A stretch of DNA of 38,709 nucleotides from an uncultured Collinsella sp. (lineage in GTDB: Bacteria > Actinomycetota > Coriobacteriia > Coriobacteriales > Coriobacteriaceae). Made by a program: the position numbers and the translations under genes. The notes below the pieces were generated by a model, which was given only the letters and a program-made list of their open reading frames with translations, did no database searches and had not been told where the DNA came from. Below are positions 21,663-29,062 of this stretch, one piece after another. Positions within the stretch are counted from its first letter, which is position 1. Every line of letters starts with the position of its first letter. Location: contig URMR01000002.1 in NCBI GenBank assembly GCA_900548935.1, forward strand, positions 1 through 38,709, given 5' to 3'.

Positions 21663-22394
21663 ATGGCAGACATGATCGAGATCAAGCATCTCAACAAGTA
21701 CTTTGGCGACCTGCATGTGCTCAAAGATATCAATCTCACCGTCAAGCGCGGCGAGAAGCTCGTAATGATCGGGCCTTCCGGCTCGGGTAAGTCGACGCTC
21801 ATCCGTTGCGTCGATTATCTGGAGGAGCCCACGTCGGGCGAGGTCGTCATCGACGGTACGCCGCTCACCAAAAAGAATCACCTGGAGATGGCTCGCAAGT
21901 ATAGCTCCATGGTGTTTCAGCAGTTCAACCTGTATCCCAACATGACGGTGCTGGGCAACCTGACGCTCGCGCCCATCAAGCTGCAAAAGAAGAGCAAGGA
22001 GGAAGCGACCGAGATCGCCATCGCCGCGCTCAAGCGCGTTGGCATGGCGCATAAGGCCGGCGAGTATCCGCAGAATCTCTCGGGCGGTCAGCAGCAGCGC
22101 ATCGCCATCGCCCGTGCCCTGTGCACCAAGCAGCCCATCATCCTGTTTGACGAACCGACTTCGGCGCTCGACCCCGAGATGGTCCAGGAGGTTCTGGACG
22201 TTATGATTGAGCTCGCACAGGAGGACATCACCATGATCTGCGTGACGCATGAGATGGGCTTTGCGCGCCAGGTGGCCGACCGCGTCATCTTCATGGAGGA
22301 CGGCCGCATCCTGGAGGAGGGCACGCCCGAGCACTTCTTCGATAACCCCGAGAACCCGCGCTGCCGCGAGTTCCTGTCCAAGATTCTGCACTAG
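21663..22394 (+). CDS. Polar amino acid ABC transporter ATP-binding protein
   Basis: The ATPase of an amino acid importer, 243 residues, standard length. Walker A GPSGSGKSTLIRC (~residues 39-51), Q-loop VFQQFNLYPNMTVLGN, signature LSGGQQQRIAIARAL, Walker B IILFDEPTSALDPEM and H-loop VTHEMGFA are all intact. The Q-loop and LDPEMVQEVLDVM wording is typical of the GlnQ/HisP group. GAAGGGA precedes the ATG, and TACAAT (21622-21627) is a possible -10. It is the first gene of a four-gene operon (ATPase, binding protein, two permeases). Confidence 0.95.
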   Translation: MADMIEIKHLNKYFGDLHVLKDINLTVKRGEKLVMIGPSGSGKSTLIRCVDYLEEPTSGEVVIDGTPLTKKNHLEMARKYSSMVFQQFNLYPNMTVLGNLTLAPIKLQKKSKEEATEIAIAALKRVGMAHKAGEYPQNLSGGQQQRIAIARALCTKQPIILFDEPTSALDPEMVQEVLDVMIELAQEDITMICVTHEMGFARQVADRVIFMEDGRILEEGTPEHFFDNPENPRCREFLSKILH

Positions 22395-22402
22395 GCGCGG
22401 TG

Positions 22403-23278
22403 ATGGACATGACGGATATGACGAGGGCGGCCGTGTCGCGCCGTCACTTTTTGAAGCTGGCGGGCGCCGGTATGCTTGCGCTGACGGGGTCCGCGCTTAC
22501 CGGTTGCGGCAACTCCACCAGCGGCGAGGGTTCCGACAAGGGGTCCAAGCTTGCGGCCATCAAGTCGCGTGGCCATCTGAATGCCGGCGTTAAGAAGGAC
22601 GTTCCCGGCTATGGCTATTACGACACCGCCAAGGGCCGCTTTGAGGGCATGGAAGTCGATTTGTGCTACCAGATCGCCGCTGCCGTCTTTGGCGTGAGCT
22701 ACAAGGAGGCCCGTGCCCAGGAGCTTGTCGAGTTTACCGATGTAACGCCCAAGACACGCGGCCCGCTGATCGATAACGGCCAACTTGACGTAGTCGCGGC
22801 GACCTACACCATCACCGACGAGCGCAAGAAGAGCTGGGATTTCTCGACGCCGTACCGCACCGACTACGTGGGACTCATGGTCAAGAAGCGTTCGGGCTTT
22901 ACCTCGATTGAGGACCTGGACGGCAAGGTCATCGGCGTGAGCCAGGGTGCTACCACGCAGGGCCTGATCGAGCAGATGATCAAGGACAACGGCTTTAGCT
23001 GCAAGCCCGAGTTTAGGGCCTTTAGCGGCTACCCCATCATCAAGAGTTCGCTCGACGCCGGCAATATCGACGTCTTTGCCATGGACCGCTCCACGCTGGC
23101 CGGTTACATGAACGAGACCGTTGAGCTGCTGCAGCCCGAGGTTAAGTTTGGCGAGCAGGGCTACGGCGTGGCGACCAAGAAGGGCTGCGACCTTTCGGCC
23201 GTGGTCGATCAGGTGATTTGCGATCGCTTGGCCGACGGCTGGCTCGACCAAGAGGTCAAGACCTGGGGTCTTGTATAG
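22403..23278 (+). CDS. Amino acid ABC transporter substrate-binding lipoprotein
   Basis: The extracellular binding protein of the importer, about 291 residues. The N-terminus has a twin-arginine motif (SRRHFLK) followed by a hydrophobic stretch and a lipobox ending ALTGC (Cys35), so it is a predicted Tat-exported lipoprotein. The mature part is a family 3 solute-binding domain: LNAGVKKDVPGYGYYD, FEGMEVDLCYQIAAAVFG, VDVVAATYTIT-like segment and the FS(T)PYRTDYVG motif. Ligand is unknown; glutamate, glutamine, aspartate or cystine are possible. No strong ribosome binding site is visible; GTG 22400 and ATG 22409 are alternatives. It begins 8 bases after the ATPase gene. Confidence 0.92.
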   Translation: MDMTDMTRAAVSRRHFLKLAGAGMLALTGSALTGCGNSTSGEGSDKGSKLAAIKSRGHLNAGVKKDVPGYGYYDTAKGRFEGMEVDLCYQIAAAVFGVSYKEARAQELVEFTDVTPKTRGPLIDNGQLDVVAATYTITDERKKSWDFSTPYRTDYVGLMVKKRSGFTSIEDLDGKVIGVSQGATTQGLIEQMIKDNGFSCKPEFRAFSGYPIIKSSLDAGNIDVFAMDRSTLAGYMNETVELLQPEVKFGEQGYGVATKKGCDLSAVVDQVICDRLADGWLDQEVKTWGLV

Positions 23279-23303
23279 GCGCATCGTCCAAGGAAGGAAT
23301 CAA

Positions 23304-24050
23304 ATGCTCGAAGGATTATTTGACGCCGACCGTTGGTCGACGACATTTCAAAACATGGGGCCCTTCTGGGAGGGCTTTGGCGTGACACTGCAGGTGGTCG
23401 TTGCCGGTCTGCTGTTGTCGCTGGTGCTGGGCACGCTGCTGGGCGTGTTCTCCACCACTCGCTCGCGCGTGCTGCGCGCCATAAGCCGCGTGTACGTGGA
23501 GTTTTACCAGAACACCCCGTTGCCCGTGCAGGTGCTCTTTATGTACATGGCCGGTCCGCAGTTTTTGCAGGCTATAACCGGCGCCGACCAGCCGGTGCGC
23601 ATCGCTCCGTTCGTGCTGGGCTTCTTGGGTGTGGGCCTGTATCACGCGGCCTACATTTCGGAGGTCATCCGCACTGGTATCGAGGCAGTTCCGCGCGGCC
23701 AGATGGAGGCGGCCCAGAGCCAGGGCTTCACCCGTGCGCAGGCCTACTGGTACATCGTACTGCCTCAGACGTTCAAGATCATTCTGCCGCCGCTGTGCAA
23801 CCAGGCACTCAACCTGGTCAAGAACACGTCGGTGTTGGCGCTCGTGGCCGGCGGCGACCTTATGTATCGTTCCGACAACTTTGTGAGTCTGTACGGTTAC
23901 CTGCAGGGATACATCGTCTGCTGCCTTATGTACTTCATCATCTGCTTTCCGCTCGCCATGCTGGTGCAGTGGCTCGAGCGCCGTTCCAAGGAGCGTCCGC
24001 GCGGCGTGAGCCTGGCCGAGCTGGGGCTCGACAACGTAGAGGAGGCCTAG
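23304..24050 (+). CDS. Amino acid ABC transporter permease 1
   Basis: A 248-residue His/Glu/Gln/Arg-type permease with about five membrane helices. The ATPase-coupling EAA loop is clear (GIEAVPRGQMEAAQSQGF, then YIVLPQ). The N-terminus is longer and the C-terminus carries a charged tail (ERRSKERPRG...). AAGGAAGGAA (23290-23299) supports ATG 23304; the open frame begins earlier without one. Permease 2 starts 3 bases downstream. Confidence 0.94.
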   Translation: MLEGLFDADRWSTTFQNMGPFWEGFGVTLQVVVAGLLLSLVLGTLLGVFSTTRSRVLRAISRVYVEFYQNTPLPVQVLFMYMAGPQFLQAITGADQPVRIAPFVLGFLGVGLYHAAYISEVIRTGIEAVPRGQMEAAQSQGFTRAQAYWYIVLPQTFKIILPPLCNQALNLVKNTSVLALVAGGDLMYRSDNFVSLYGYLQGYIVCCLMYFIICFPLAMLVQWLERRSKERPRGVSLAELGLDNVEEA

Positions 24051-24053
24051 CGC

Positions 24054-24692
24054 ATGGAAATCTTCAACGCGACCAACCTGCTCTACATTTGGGGCGGCTT
24101 TGTTAAGACCATCGAGATCTCGGCGCTGTCGATCTTTTTCTCGCTCATCTTTGGCACGGTGCTGGCGCTCGTCAAAAGCTATGCGCCCCGCCCGTTCCGT
24201 ATTTTGGTGAGCGCCTATATCGAGCTGTTCCGTTGCACGCCAAACCTGCTGTGGATCCTGTTTATCTACTTTACGGTGCAGGGTTTGGACATTGTGATTT
24301 CGACCATCGCCTTTACGCTATTTACCAGCGCTGTTATGGCCGAGATTGTGCGCGGCGGCCTCAACTCGATTCCGCGCGGCCAGTTTGAGGCAGCGCAGAG
24401 CCAGGGCTTCGGCTTCTTTGCCACTATGCGCTACATCATTCTGCCGCAGACGTTTAAAACAATCATTCCGGCGCTGTTTAGCCAGTGCACGACCGTCATT
24501 AAGGACAGCTCGTATCTTTCGGGCATTAACGTGGCCGAGCTCATGTACACGGCAAACGTCGTGATGGCCCACGCGATCGACCTGTCGCAGGTGCTTATGC
24601 TCTACGGCCTGGTGTTTGCGATGTACTTTGTGCTCAACTTTGGTATCTCGTTGCTGGTGAGAGCGTATCAGAGGCGAATGGTGGCCGCATAG
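24054..24692 (+). CDS. Amino acid ABC transporter permease 2
   Basis: A 212-residue permease paralogous to its upstream neighbour, with the same EAA loop (GLNSIPRGQFEAAQSQGF, then YIILPQ). The two would form the heterodimeric channel. GAGGAGG near 24040 precedes the ATG. The stop codon is followed directly by a large imperfect palindrome, the likely end of the operon transcript. Confidence 0.94.
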   Translation: MEIFNATNLLYIWGGFVKTIEISALSIFFSLIFGTVLALVKSYAPRPFRILVSAYIELFRCTPNLLWILFIYFTVQGLDIVISTIAFTLFTSAVMAEIVRGGLNSIPRGQFEAAQSQGFGFFATMRYIILPQTFKTIIPALFSQCTTVIKDSSYLSGINVAELMYTANVVMAHAIDLSQVLMLYGLVFAMYFVLNFGISLLVRAYQRRMVAA

Positions 24693-24798
24693 CCTGGCTT
24701 TCCCTGGCACCCAACCTTGGCCTTCAAACCGTCGCTCGCGTACCAAAGTACGCGTCGCTCCTCTTTCAGGCCAATCTTGGGCACCAGGAAAACCCAGG
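24693..24798. repeat. Large imperfect palindrome after the amino acid transporter operon
   Basis: The outer 36 bases (from CCTGG at 24693) match the reverse complement of the right arm (ending 24798) with scattered mismatches, mostly transitions. The centre is GCGTAC-CAAA-GTACGC flanked on both sides by CGTCGCTC in direct, not inverted, orientation. No T-tract follows. Confidence 0.7.
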
Positions 24799-24858
24799 TA
24801 CGTTATCGCGGAAAAAGGCGATATACAGTATTTTCTCATTTGTTAGAAAGGAATCGCG

Positions 24859-25482
24859 ATGAGCGATCTGGAGAACAAGAAGAGTCCCGTGGTCATTACC
24901 ATCGCGCGCGACTTTGGCGCCGAGGGCCACGAGATTGGCCGTATCCTCGCCAATGAGCTGGGGATTCCGCTGTATGACAACGAGCTGCTGGTGCGCGCGT
25001 CGCTGCGTGCGGGTGAGTCGCTCGACAAGATGGCTGCCTACGACGAGCGCCTGGCCGTGGAGAACATGGCGTTTCTGCCTGACCGCTATGACGCGCGTTC
25101 GTACTCGGACAAGTTGTTCCAAAAGATGAGCCAGGTGATTTTGGATCTGGGCGAGACCGAGAGCTGCATTATCGAAGGCCGCCTGTCCGATTATCTGCTG
25201 CGCAACAACCCCAACCACATTGCCGTGTTGGTGACCGCTCCCTTTGAGGACCGCGTCGAGATCGTGCGCAAGAAGCGCGGCCTTAACAAAAAGAAGGGCG
25301 CCAAGCTGGTCAAGCAGCAGCAGAAGGCGCGCGAGGCGTTCTATAAGCGCTATAGCGCCGGCAAGTGGAAGATGACGAGCGGTAAAGACATCGTCGTCAA
25401 CCGCGCCAAGTTGGGACGCGAGGGCTGCAAGGACGTCATCGCCGCAGCCTACCGCTACAAGGTGGCGCAGTTCGAAGGCTAG
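24859..25482 (+). CDS. Cytidylate kinase-like family protein
   Basis: A 207-residue protein of the cytidylate kinase-like family. It starts with VVITIARDFGAEGHEIGRILA, which takes the place of the usual P-loop (the classical GxxxxGK is altered to GAEGHEIG), then LYDNELL, a central FLPDRYD and IIEGRLSDYLLRN, with a basic lid region (KKRGLNKKKGAKLVK). True CMP kinase is normally encoded elsewhere (cmk); the substrate of this branch is not known. AAAGGAA precedes the ATG. It is followed by a GGGACAG hairpin and a bidirectional terminator. Confidence 0.85.
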   Translation: MSDLENKKSPVVITIARDFGAEGHEIGRILANELGIPLYDNELLVRASLRAGESLDKMAAYDERLAVENMAFLPDRYDARSYSDKLFQKMSQVILDLGETESCIIEGRLSDYLLRNNPNHIAVLVTAPFEDRVEIVRKKRGLNKKKGAKLVKQQQKAREAFYKRYSAGKWKMTSGKDIVVNRAKLGREGCKDVIAAAYRYKVAQFEG

Positions 25483-25491
25483 CCGATTAAA

Positions 25492-25526
25492 ACCACCGCA
25501 AAGGGGACAGGCACCTTTGCGGTGGT
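25492..25526. repeat. GGGGACAG-loop hairpin, 13-bp stem
   Basis: ACCACCGCAAAGG (25492-25504) pairs perfectly with 25514-25526; the loop region reads GGGGACAGGCACC. Located 10 bases after the cytidylate-kinase-like stop codon. Confidence 0.75.
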
Positions 25527-25542
25527 AAGGCGACCGGTATAG

Positions 25543-25580
25543 AAAAAGTCCCCGCCGGGCGTGTGCTCGACGGGGACTTT
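25543..25580. terminator. Bidirectional terminator between convergent genes
   Basis: AAAGTCCCCG (25545-25554) pairs with CGGGGACTTT (25571-25580), with A-rich and T-rich flanks. It serves the plus-strand gene ending at 25482 and the minus-strand nfnB ending at 25609. Confidence 0.8.
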
Positions 25581-25608
25581 GCCGTTTGGTGGCTAGCGTT
25601 GAGGGTGA

Positions 25609-27018
25609 TTACTCGCCCAGCAGGCTCTTGGTGATGGAAGCGGCGGCCTTCTTGCCGGCGCCCATCGCCAGAATGACCGTAGCGGCACCGGTGACGATGT
25701 CGCCGCCGGCCCAGATGCGGGGATCGGTGGTCTGGCCGGTCTCCTCGTCGGCGACGATGTAGCCCCACTTGTTGAGCTCCATCTTGCCGCCGATTTTCTT
25801 TGCGAAGGGGTTGGCGTTGGTACCGATAGCCGAGATCGCGACGTCGCAGGGAATCTCCTCGATGGCGCCCTCGATGGGCACCGGGCGACGACGGCCGGAC
25901 TCGTCGGGCTCGCCAAGCTCCATCTTCTGGACCTTGACGGCGCACACGGAGCCGTCCTCGCCAGCGACAAACTCGAGCGGGGAAACGAGCGGCAGAACCT
26001 CGACGCCCTCGGCCTTGGCATGGTGCAGCTCGGCGCGACGGCAGGGCATCTCGTCCTCGGTACGACGGTAGGCGATGATGGCATGCTCGGCGCCCAGGCG
26101 CTTGGCAGTACGGACGGCGTCCATGGCCACGTTGCCGCCACCAAAGACAACGACGTTCTTGCCGTGCTTGGTGGGGGTGTCGTACTCGGGGAACTTGTTG
26201 GCCTTCATCAAGTTTACGCGGGTGAGGTACTCGTTCGCGAAGAAGACGTTGGGCAGGTTCTCGCCGGGGACGTTGAGGAACTTGGGCAGGCCAGCGCCGG
26301 TCGCCACGTAGATGGCGTCGAAGCCCTGCTCGAACAGCTCCTCGGCCGTGGCCATGTTGCCCACGACGGAGTTGTACTCAAACTTGACGCCCATGTCCTC
26401 CAGGCCGTCAATCTCGCGCTTGACGACTGCCTTGGGCAGACGGAACTCGGGGATGCCGTAGACCAGCACGCCGCCGCCGGTGAAGAAGGCCTCAAAAACG
26501 GTAACGTCAAAGCCGTTGCGGGCGAGCTCGCCGGCGCAGGTGATGCCGGACGGGCCGGAGCCGACGACGGCGACCTTCTTGCCGTTCTTGGGGGCCATCT
26601 TGGGCGTGGAGGCGAGCTCGGGGCGGTCACCCAGGAAGCGCTCGAGCTGACCGATGGCCACGGGCTCGGACTTCTTACCACGGATGCACTTGCCCTCGCA
26701 CTGGTTCTCCTGCGGGCAGACGCGGCCGCAGATAGCGGGAAGCATGGAGTCCTCGCGGATAGTATCGAGGGCGCCGCCAAAGTCCTTCGCACGGATCTGC
26801 TCGATAAAGCGGGGGATGTTGATGTTGACGGGGCAGCCCTCAACACAGAACGGCTTCTTGCAGTTGAGGCAGCGCTCGGCCTCGGCCAGCGCCATCTCCT
26901 CGGTAAAGCCCTTGTCGACGGGGCGGAAGTCGCAGGCGCGCTCGGCAGCCGGCTCCTCGTTATCGGGGGTGCGGGGCGACTTCATATCGGCAACGAAACG
27001 ACCGTTAACTAGTGGCAT
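25609..27018 (-). CDS. nfnB: NADH-dependent ferredoxin:NADP+ oxidoreductase, large subunit (GltD-like)
   Basis: A 469-residue flavoprotein of the glutamate synthase small-subunit family. Two N-terminal four-cysteine sets for [4Fe-4S] clusters are visible: Cys50, 53, 58, 62 (CLNCKKPFCVEGCP) and Cys97, 101, 107, 111 (CGRVCPQENQCEGKC). FAD (VVGSGPSGITCAGELA, ~151) and NADPH (VVFGGGNVAMDAVRTAKR) dinucleotide folds follow. On its own it could be called GltD, but the coupled upstream gene encodes an NfnA-type partner and no large glutamate synthase subunit is near, so NfnB of the electron-bifurcating transhydrogenase is the better call. Its start overlaps the end of nfnA by 10 bases. SudA/sulfide dehydrogenase is a close alternative name. 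Confidence 0.87.
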   Translation of the reverse strand: MPLVNGRFVADMKSPRTPDNEEPAAERACDFRPVDKGFTEEMALAEAERCLNCKKPFCVEGCPVNINIPRFIEQIRAKDFGGALDTIREDSMLPAICGRVCPQENQCEGKCIRGKKSEPVAIGQLERFLGDRPELASTPKMAPKNGKKVAVVGSGPSGITCAGELARNGFDVTVFEAFFTGGGVLVYGIPEFRLPKAVVKREIDGLEDMGVKFEYNSVVGNMATAEELFEQGFDAIYVATGAGLPKFLNVPGENLPNVFFANEYLTRVNLMKANKFPEYDTPTKHGKNVVVFGGGNVAMDAVRTAKRLGAEHAIIAYRRTEDEMPCRRAELHHAKAEGVEVLPLVSPLEFVAGEDGSVCAVKVQKMELGEPDESGRRRPVPIEGAIEEIPCDVAISAIGTNANPFAKKIGGKMELNKWGYIVADEETGQTTDPRIWAGGDIVTGAATVILAMGAGKKAAASITKSLLGE

Positions 27019-27848
27019 GCGCAGCTCTTTTCCTCATAGGCCTTGAGGGACTCGCCCTCTTCGGAACGGTAAGCGGCCTGGCGGGCACGAAGGTCATCCC
27101 AGTCGACCAGGGTGGCATCGAAGTCGGGGCCGTCGACGCAAGCGAACTTGGTCACGCCGCCCACCTCGACGCGGCAGCAGCCGCACATGCCGGTGCCGTC
27201 AACCATGATGGGGTTGAGCGACGCGGTGATGGGGGTGTCGTACTTCTGGGCGGTGAGGGTCGAGAACTTCATCATCGGAACGGGGCCGACGCAGAAGACC
27301 TGGCTCACGGCCTTGTCCTGCAGCAGGCGCTCCAGCGGAGCGGTGACAACGCCCTGCTCGCCGTAGGAGCCGTCGTCAGTGGTGATGTGGATGTGGTCCT
27401 CGTCGAGGAGCTCGCGGAACTGGTCCTCCATGAGCAGGAGGTCCTTGGTGCGGGCGCCCATGATGGCGTGCACCTCGTGGCCGGTCTCGACCAGGTGCTT
27501 GGCGACCGGGAAGGCAATTGCCAGGCCGACGCCGCCGCCAATGACGGCGCAGGGGCCCTCGGCCATCTCAGTAGGAACGCCCAGCGGGCCCACGACGTCG
27601 CGCAGCGACTCGCCGGCCTCGTATGTGGACAGCATCTCGGTGGTCTTGCCGATCACCATGAAGATGAACTCGACCCAGCCCTCGTCACCGTTCCAGCCGG
27701 CCAGGGTAAACGGGACGCGCTCGCCCGTCTCGTTGGCGCGAACCATGAGGAACTGTCCAGCGTGCGCATGCTTGGCGATTGCGGGCGCCTCGATGCGGAA
27801 CTTGAACACCTTCTCCGAGAACTGCGTCTTCTCCAGGATCTTATACAT
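27009..27848 (-). CDS. nfnA: NADH-dependent ferredoxin:NADP+ oxidoreductase, small subunit
   Basis: A 279-residue ferredoxin-NADP reductase-like protein with an N-terminal FAD-binding barrel (VPFTLAGW region), a nucleotide domain (AVIGGGVGLAIAFPVAKHL) and a C-terminal [2Fe-2S] segment MVDGTGMCGCCRVEV...FACVDGP. Asp217, Cys222, Cys225 and Cys237 fit the unusual one-Asp, three-Cys cluster known from Thermotoga NfnA. With NfnB it should use electron bifurcation to balance ferredoxin, NADH and NADPH in an anaerobe. PyrK-type and SudB proteins are close relatives. AGAGGGG lies before the ATG on the minus strand. A long leader lies upstream. Confidence 0.87.
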   Translation of the reverse strand: MYKILEKTQFSEKVFKFRIEAPAIAKHAHAGQFLMVRANETGERVPFTLAGWNGDEGWVEFIFMVIGKTTEMLSTYEAGESLRDVVGPLGVPTEMAEGPCAVIGGGVGLAIAFPVAKHLVETGHEVHAIMGARTKDLLLMEDQFRELLDEDHIHITTDDGSYGEQGVVTAPLERLLQDKAVSQVFCVGPVPMMKFSTLTAQKYDTPITASLNPIMVDGTGMCGCCRVEVGGVTKFACVDGPDFDATLVDWDDLRARQAAYRSEEGESLKAYEEKSCACH

Positions 27849-27959
27849 AGAACCCCTCTCTTGTTAGGGCGACCGAACCGTGCCTCCACGGAAATGGACG
27901 GTAGCCCGAATAAAACCGTACGCGCACAGGCGTTGTGCAAACATACGGTGCAAATTATA
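27849..27959 (-). promoter_or_regulatory. nfnAB promoter and structured leader
   Basis: A perfect -10, TATAAT, is read on the minus strand at 27959-27954, about 105 bases before nfnA; no clear -35. The leader holds a hairpin ACCGTA (27949-27944) with TACGGT (27920-27915), inner TGCACA/TGTGCG, followed by TTTTATT, which resembles an attenuator. A second ACCGT and ACGGT further down offer competing pairings. Confidence 0.45.
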
Positions 27960-28027
27960 CCCTCATGGACATGTCGCTTACGTGTATCTTTGGCAGGCGG
28001 GAAAAGTGACCTAGCGCAAAGAGGCGA

Positions 28028-28186
28028 GTATATTTTGGTGGGTTTTATCAGGTAAAACAGCAAAGGGGCCGGCCTCGCGCATCGATGAGGCCGGCCCCTT
28101 TTGGAGCGCTGCATATGTATGGCGGCACAGGGTTTATTACGGTGCGGCTACCGCGGCGTTTCCGCAGATAAAACCTGCCAAAATAA
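28028..28186. repeat. Inverted repeat pair of the GGGACA/TTTTGG family flanking a terminator
   Basis: TATTTTGGTGGGTTTTATC (28031-28049) and GATAAAACCTGCCAAAATA (28167-28185) are inverted copies with G-T differences only. The right copy continues to the pth stop codon and, read on the minus strand, gives AGGGACAAGTTTATTTTGG, matching the element at purF (15834-15851) nearly base for base. The 27849-28207 gap holds the nfn leader, this pair and the terminator, and no gene I can support. Confidence 0.65.
28062..28102. terminator. Strong terminator downstream of pth
   Basis: AAAGGGGCCGGCCTC (28062-28076) pairs perfectly with 28087-28101 over 15 bp with a 10-base loop; T-runs flank it on both strands. 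Confidence 0.85.
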
Positions 28187-28207
28187 ACTTGTCCCTAATG
28201 ATAGGTT

Positions 28208-28837
28208 TTAGTGCTTGCCGTTGGCGGAGGCGGCGCCGTTGACGTGGTCGCGGGCATAGATCACGCCGTGCACGATTGCCAGACCGGCGGCATCTGCGGC
28301 GCGGGCGCAGGTGTCCTGGAAGTCATCGGCCTCGCGGGCGCGCAGCTGCTTGAGCACGTAGTCGGCGACAGCCATCTTGCCGGGAGGATTGCCGATGCCG
28401 GTGCGGATGCGACTAAAGTCGCGACTGCCCATCTTGTCGATGATGGAGCGCAGGCCATTGTGGCCGGCGTGGCCGCCGCCTACCTTGACGCGTACGTCGC
28501 CGGCGGGAATGTCGAGCTCATCGTGGATCACGAGCAGCTCCTCGGCCTTGATTTTGTACTCGCGGCAGAGCTTGGAGATGGGGCCGCCCGAGGTGTTCAT
28601 GTACGACTGCGGCTTGACCAGCACAATCTGGCGCTTGCCACCCTCTTCCTCGGGATCGTTGATGTTGATGAGCGCGACCTCGGCGCCTGCCTGGTTTTTC
28701 CAGTACGTGACACCGGCCTGACGGGCCAACTCGTCGATCGCTTTGAAGCCAGCGTTGTGGCGGGTCTCGGCATATTCATCGCCAGGGTTGCCAAGTCCGG
28801 CAACCATGCGAATCTTAAGCGGCTGTGCAGCTGCCAT
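28208..28837 (-). CDS. pth: Peptidyl-tRNA hydrolase
   Basis: Frees tRNA from prematurely released peptidyl-tRNA; essential in bacteria. 209 residues. Signatures: MVAGLGNPGDEYAETRHNAGF with the catalytic His27, VKPQSYMNTSG, VIHDELDIPAGDVRVK and GGHAGHNGLRSI, then RIRTGIGNPP. GAAGGGA sits 5-6 bases before the ATG at 28837; the frame could start at 28858, seven codons earlier, but that ATG has no ribosome binding site. It lies downstream of prs on the same strand, separated by a long hairpin. Its stop codon is part of a GGGACA-type element. Confidence 0.95.
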   Translation of the reverse strand: MAAAQPLKIRMVAGLGNPGDEYAETRHNAGFKAIDELARQAGVTYWKNQAGAEVALININDPEEEGGKRQIVLVKPQSYMNTSGGPISKLCREYKIKAEELLVIHDELDIPAGDVRVKVGGGHAGHNGLRSIIDKMGSRDFSRIRTGIGNPPGKMAVADYVLKQLRAREADDFQDTCARAADAAGLAIVHGVIYARDHVNGAASANGKH

Positions 28838-28956
28838 ATTTGTCCCTTCGTTACACATAAAAGTTTAATCAACGACAAAGGCTACCACGCCCGCCGAAGG
28901 CGAGGCTTTGCTTCAGCGAAATCCCACCAGACAAAAGCACGGCCGCGGCAGAGCAA

Positions 28957-29034
28957 GCCGTCGGAACAGAAGAAACCCCCGCGCGACCTTTGCGAAGCAA
29001 GGGGGAGCGCGGGGGTTTCTTCTGTTCCGACGGC
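28957..29034. repeat. Long perfect hairpin (28-bp stem) with GCGAAGC loop
   Basis: Left arm 28957-28984 (begins GCCGTCGGAACAG) and right arm 29007-29034 are exact reverse complements over 28 bases. The 22-base loop (28985-29006) contains GACCTTTGCGAAGCAAGG, matching the loop of the 10313-10402 hairpin, while the stems are unrelated. It lies between prs and pth and lacks a T-tract. Confidence 0.85.
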
Positions 29035-29062
29035 GATGCGCCGGGTTGCAAGGACGATGCGA

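Noticed and set aside
25609..27018. Glutamate synthase small subunit acting with GltB
   Set aside because: The sequence fits GltD, but the overlapping partner is an NfnA-type reductase with a [2Fe-2S] site and no large subunit lies nearby.
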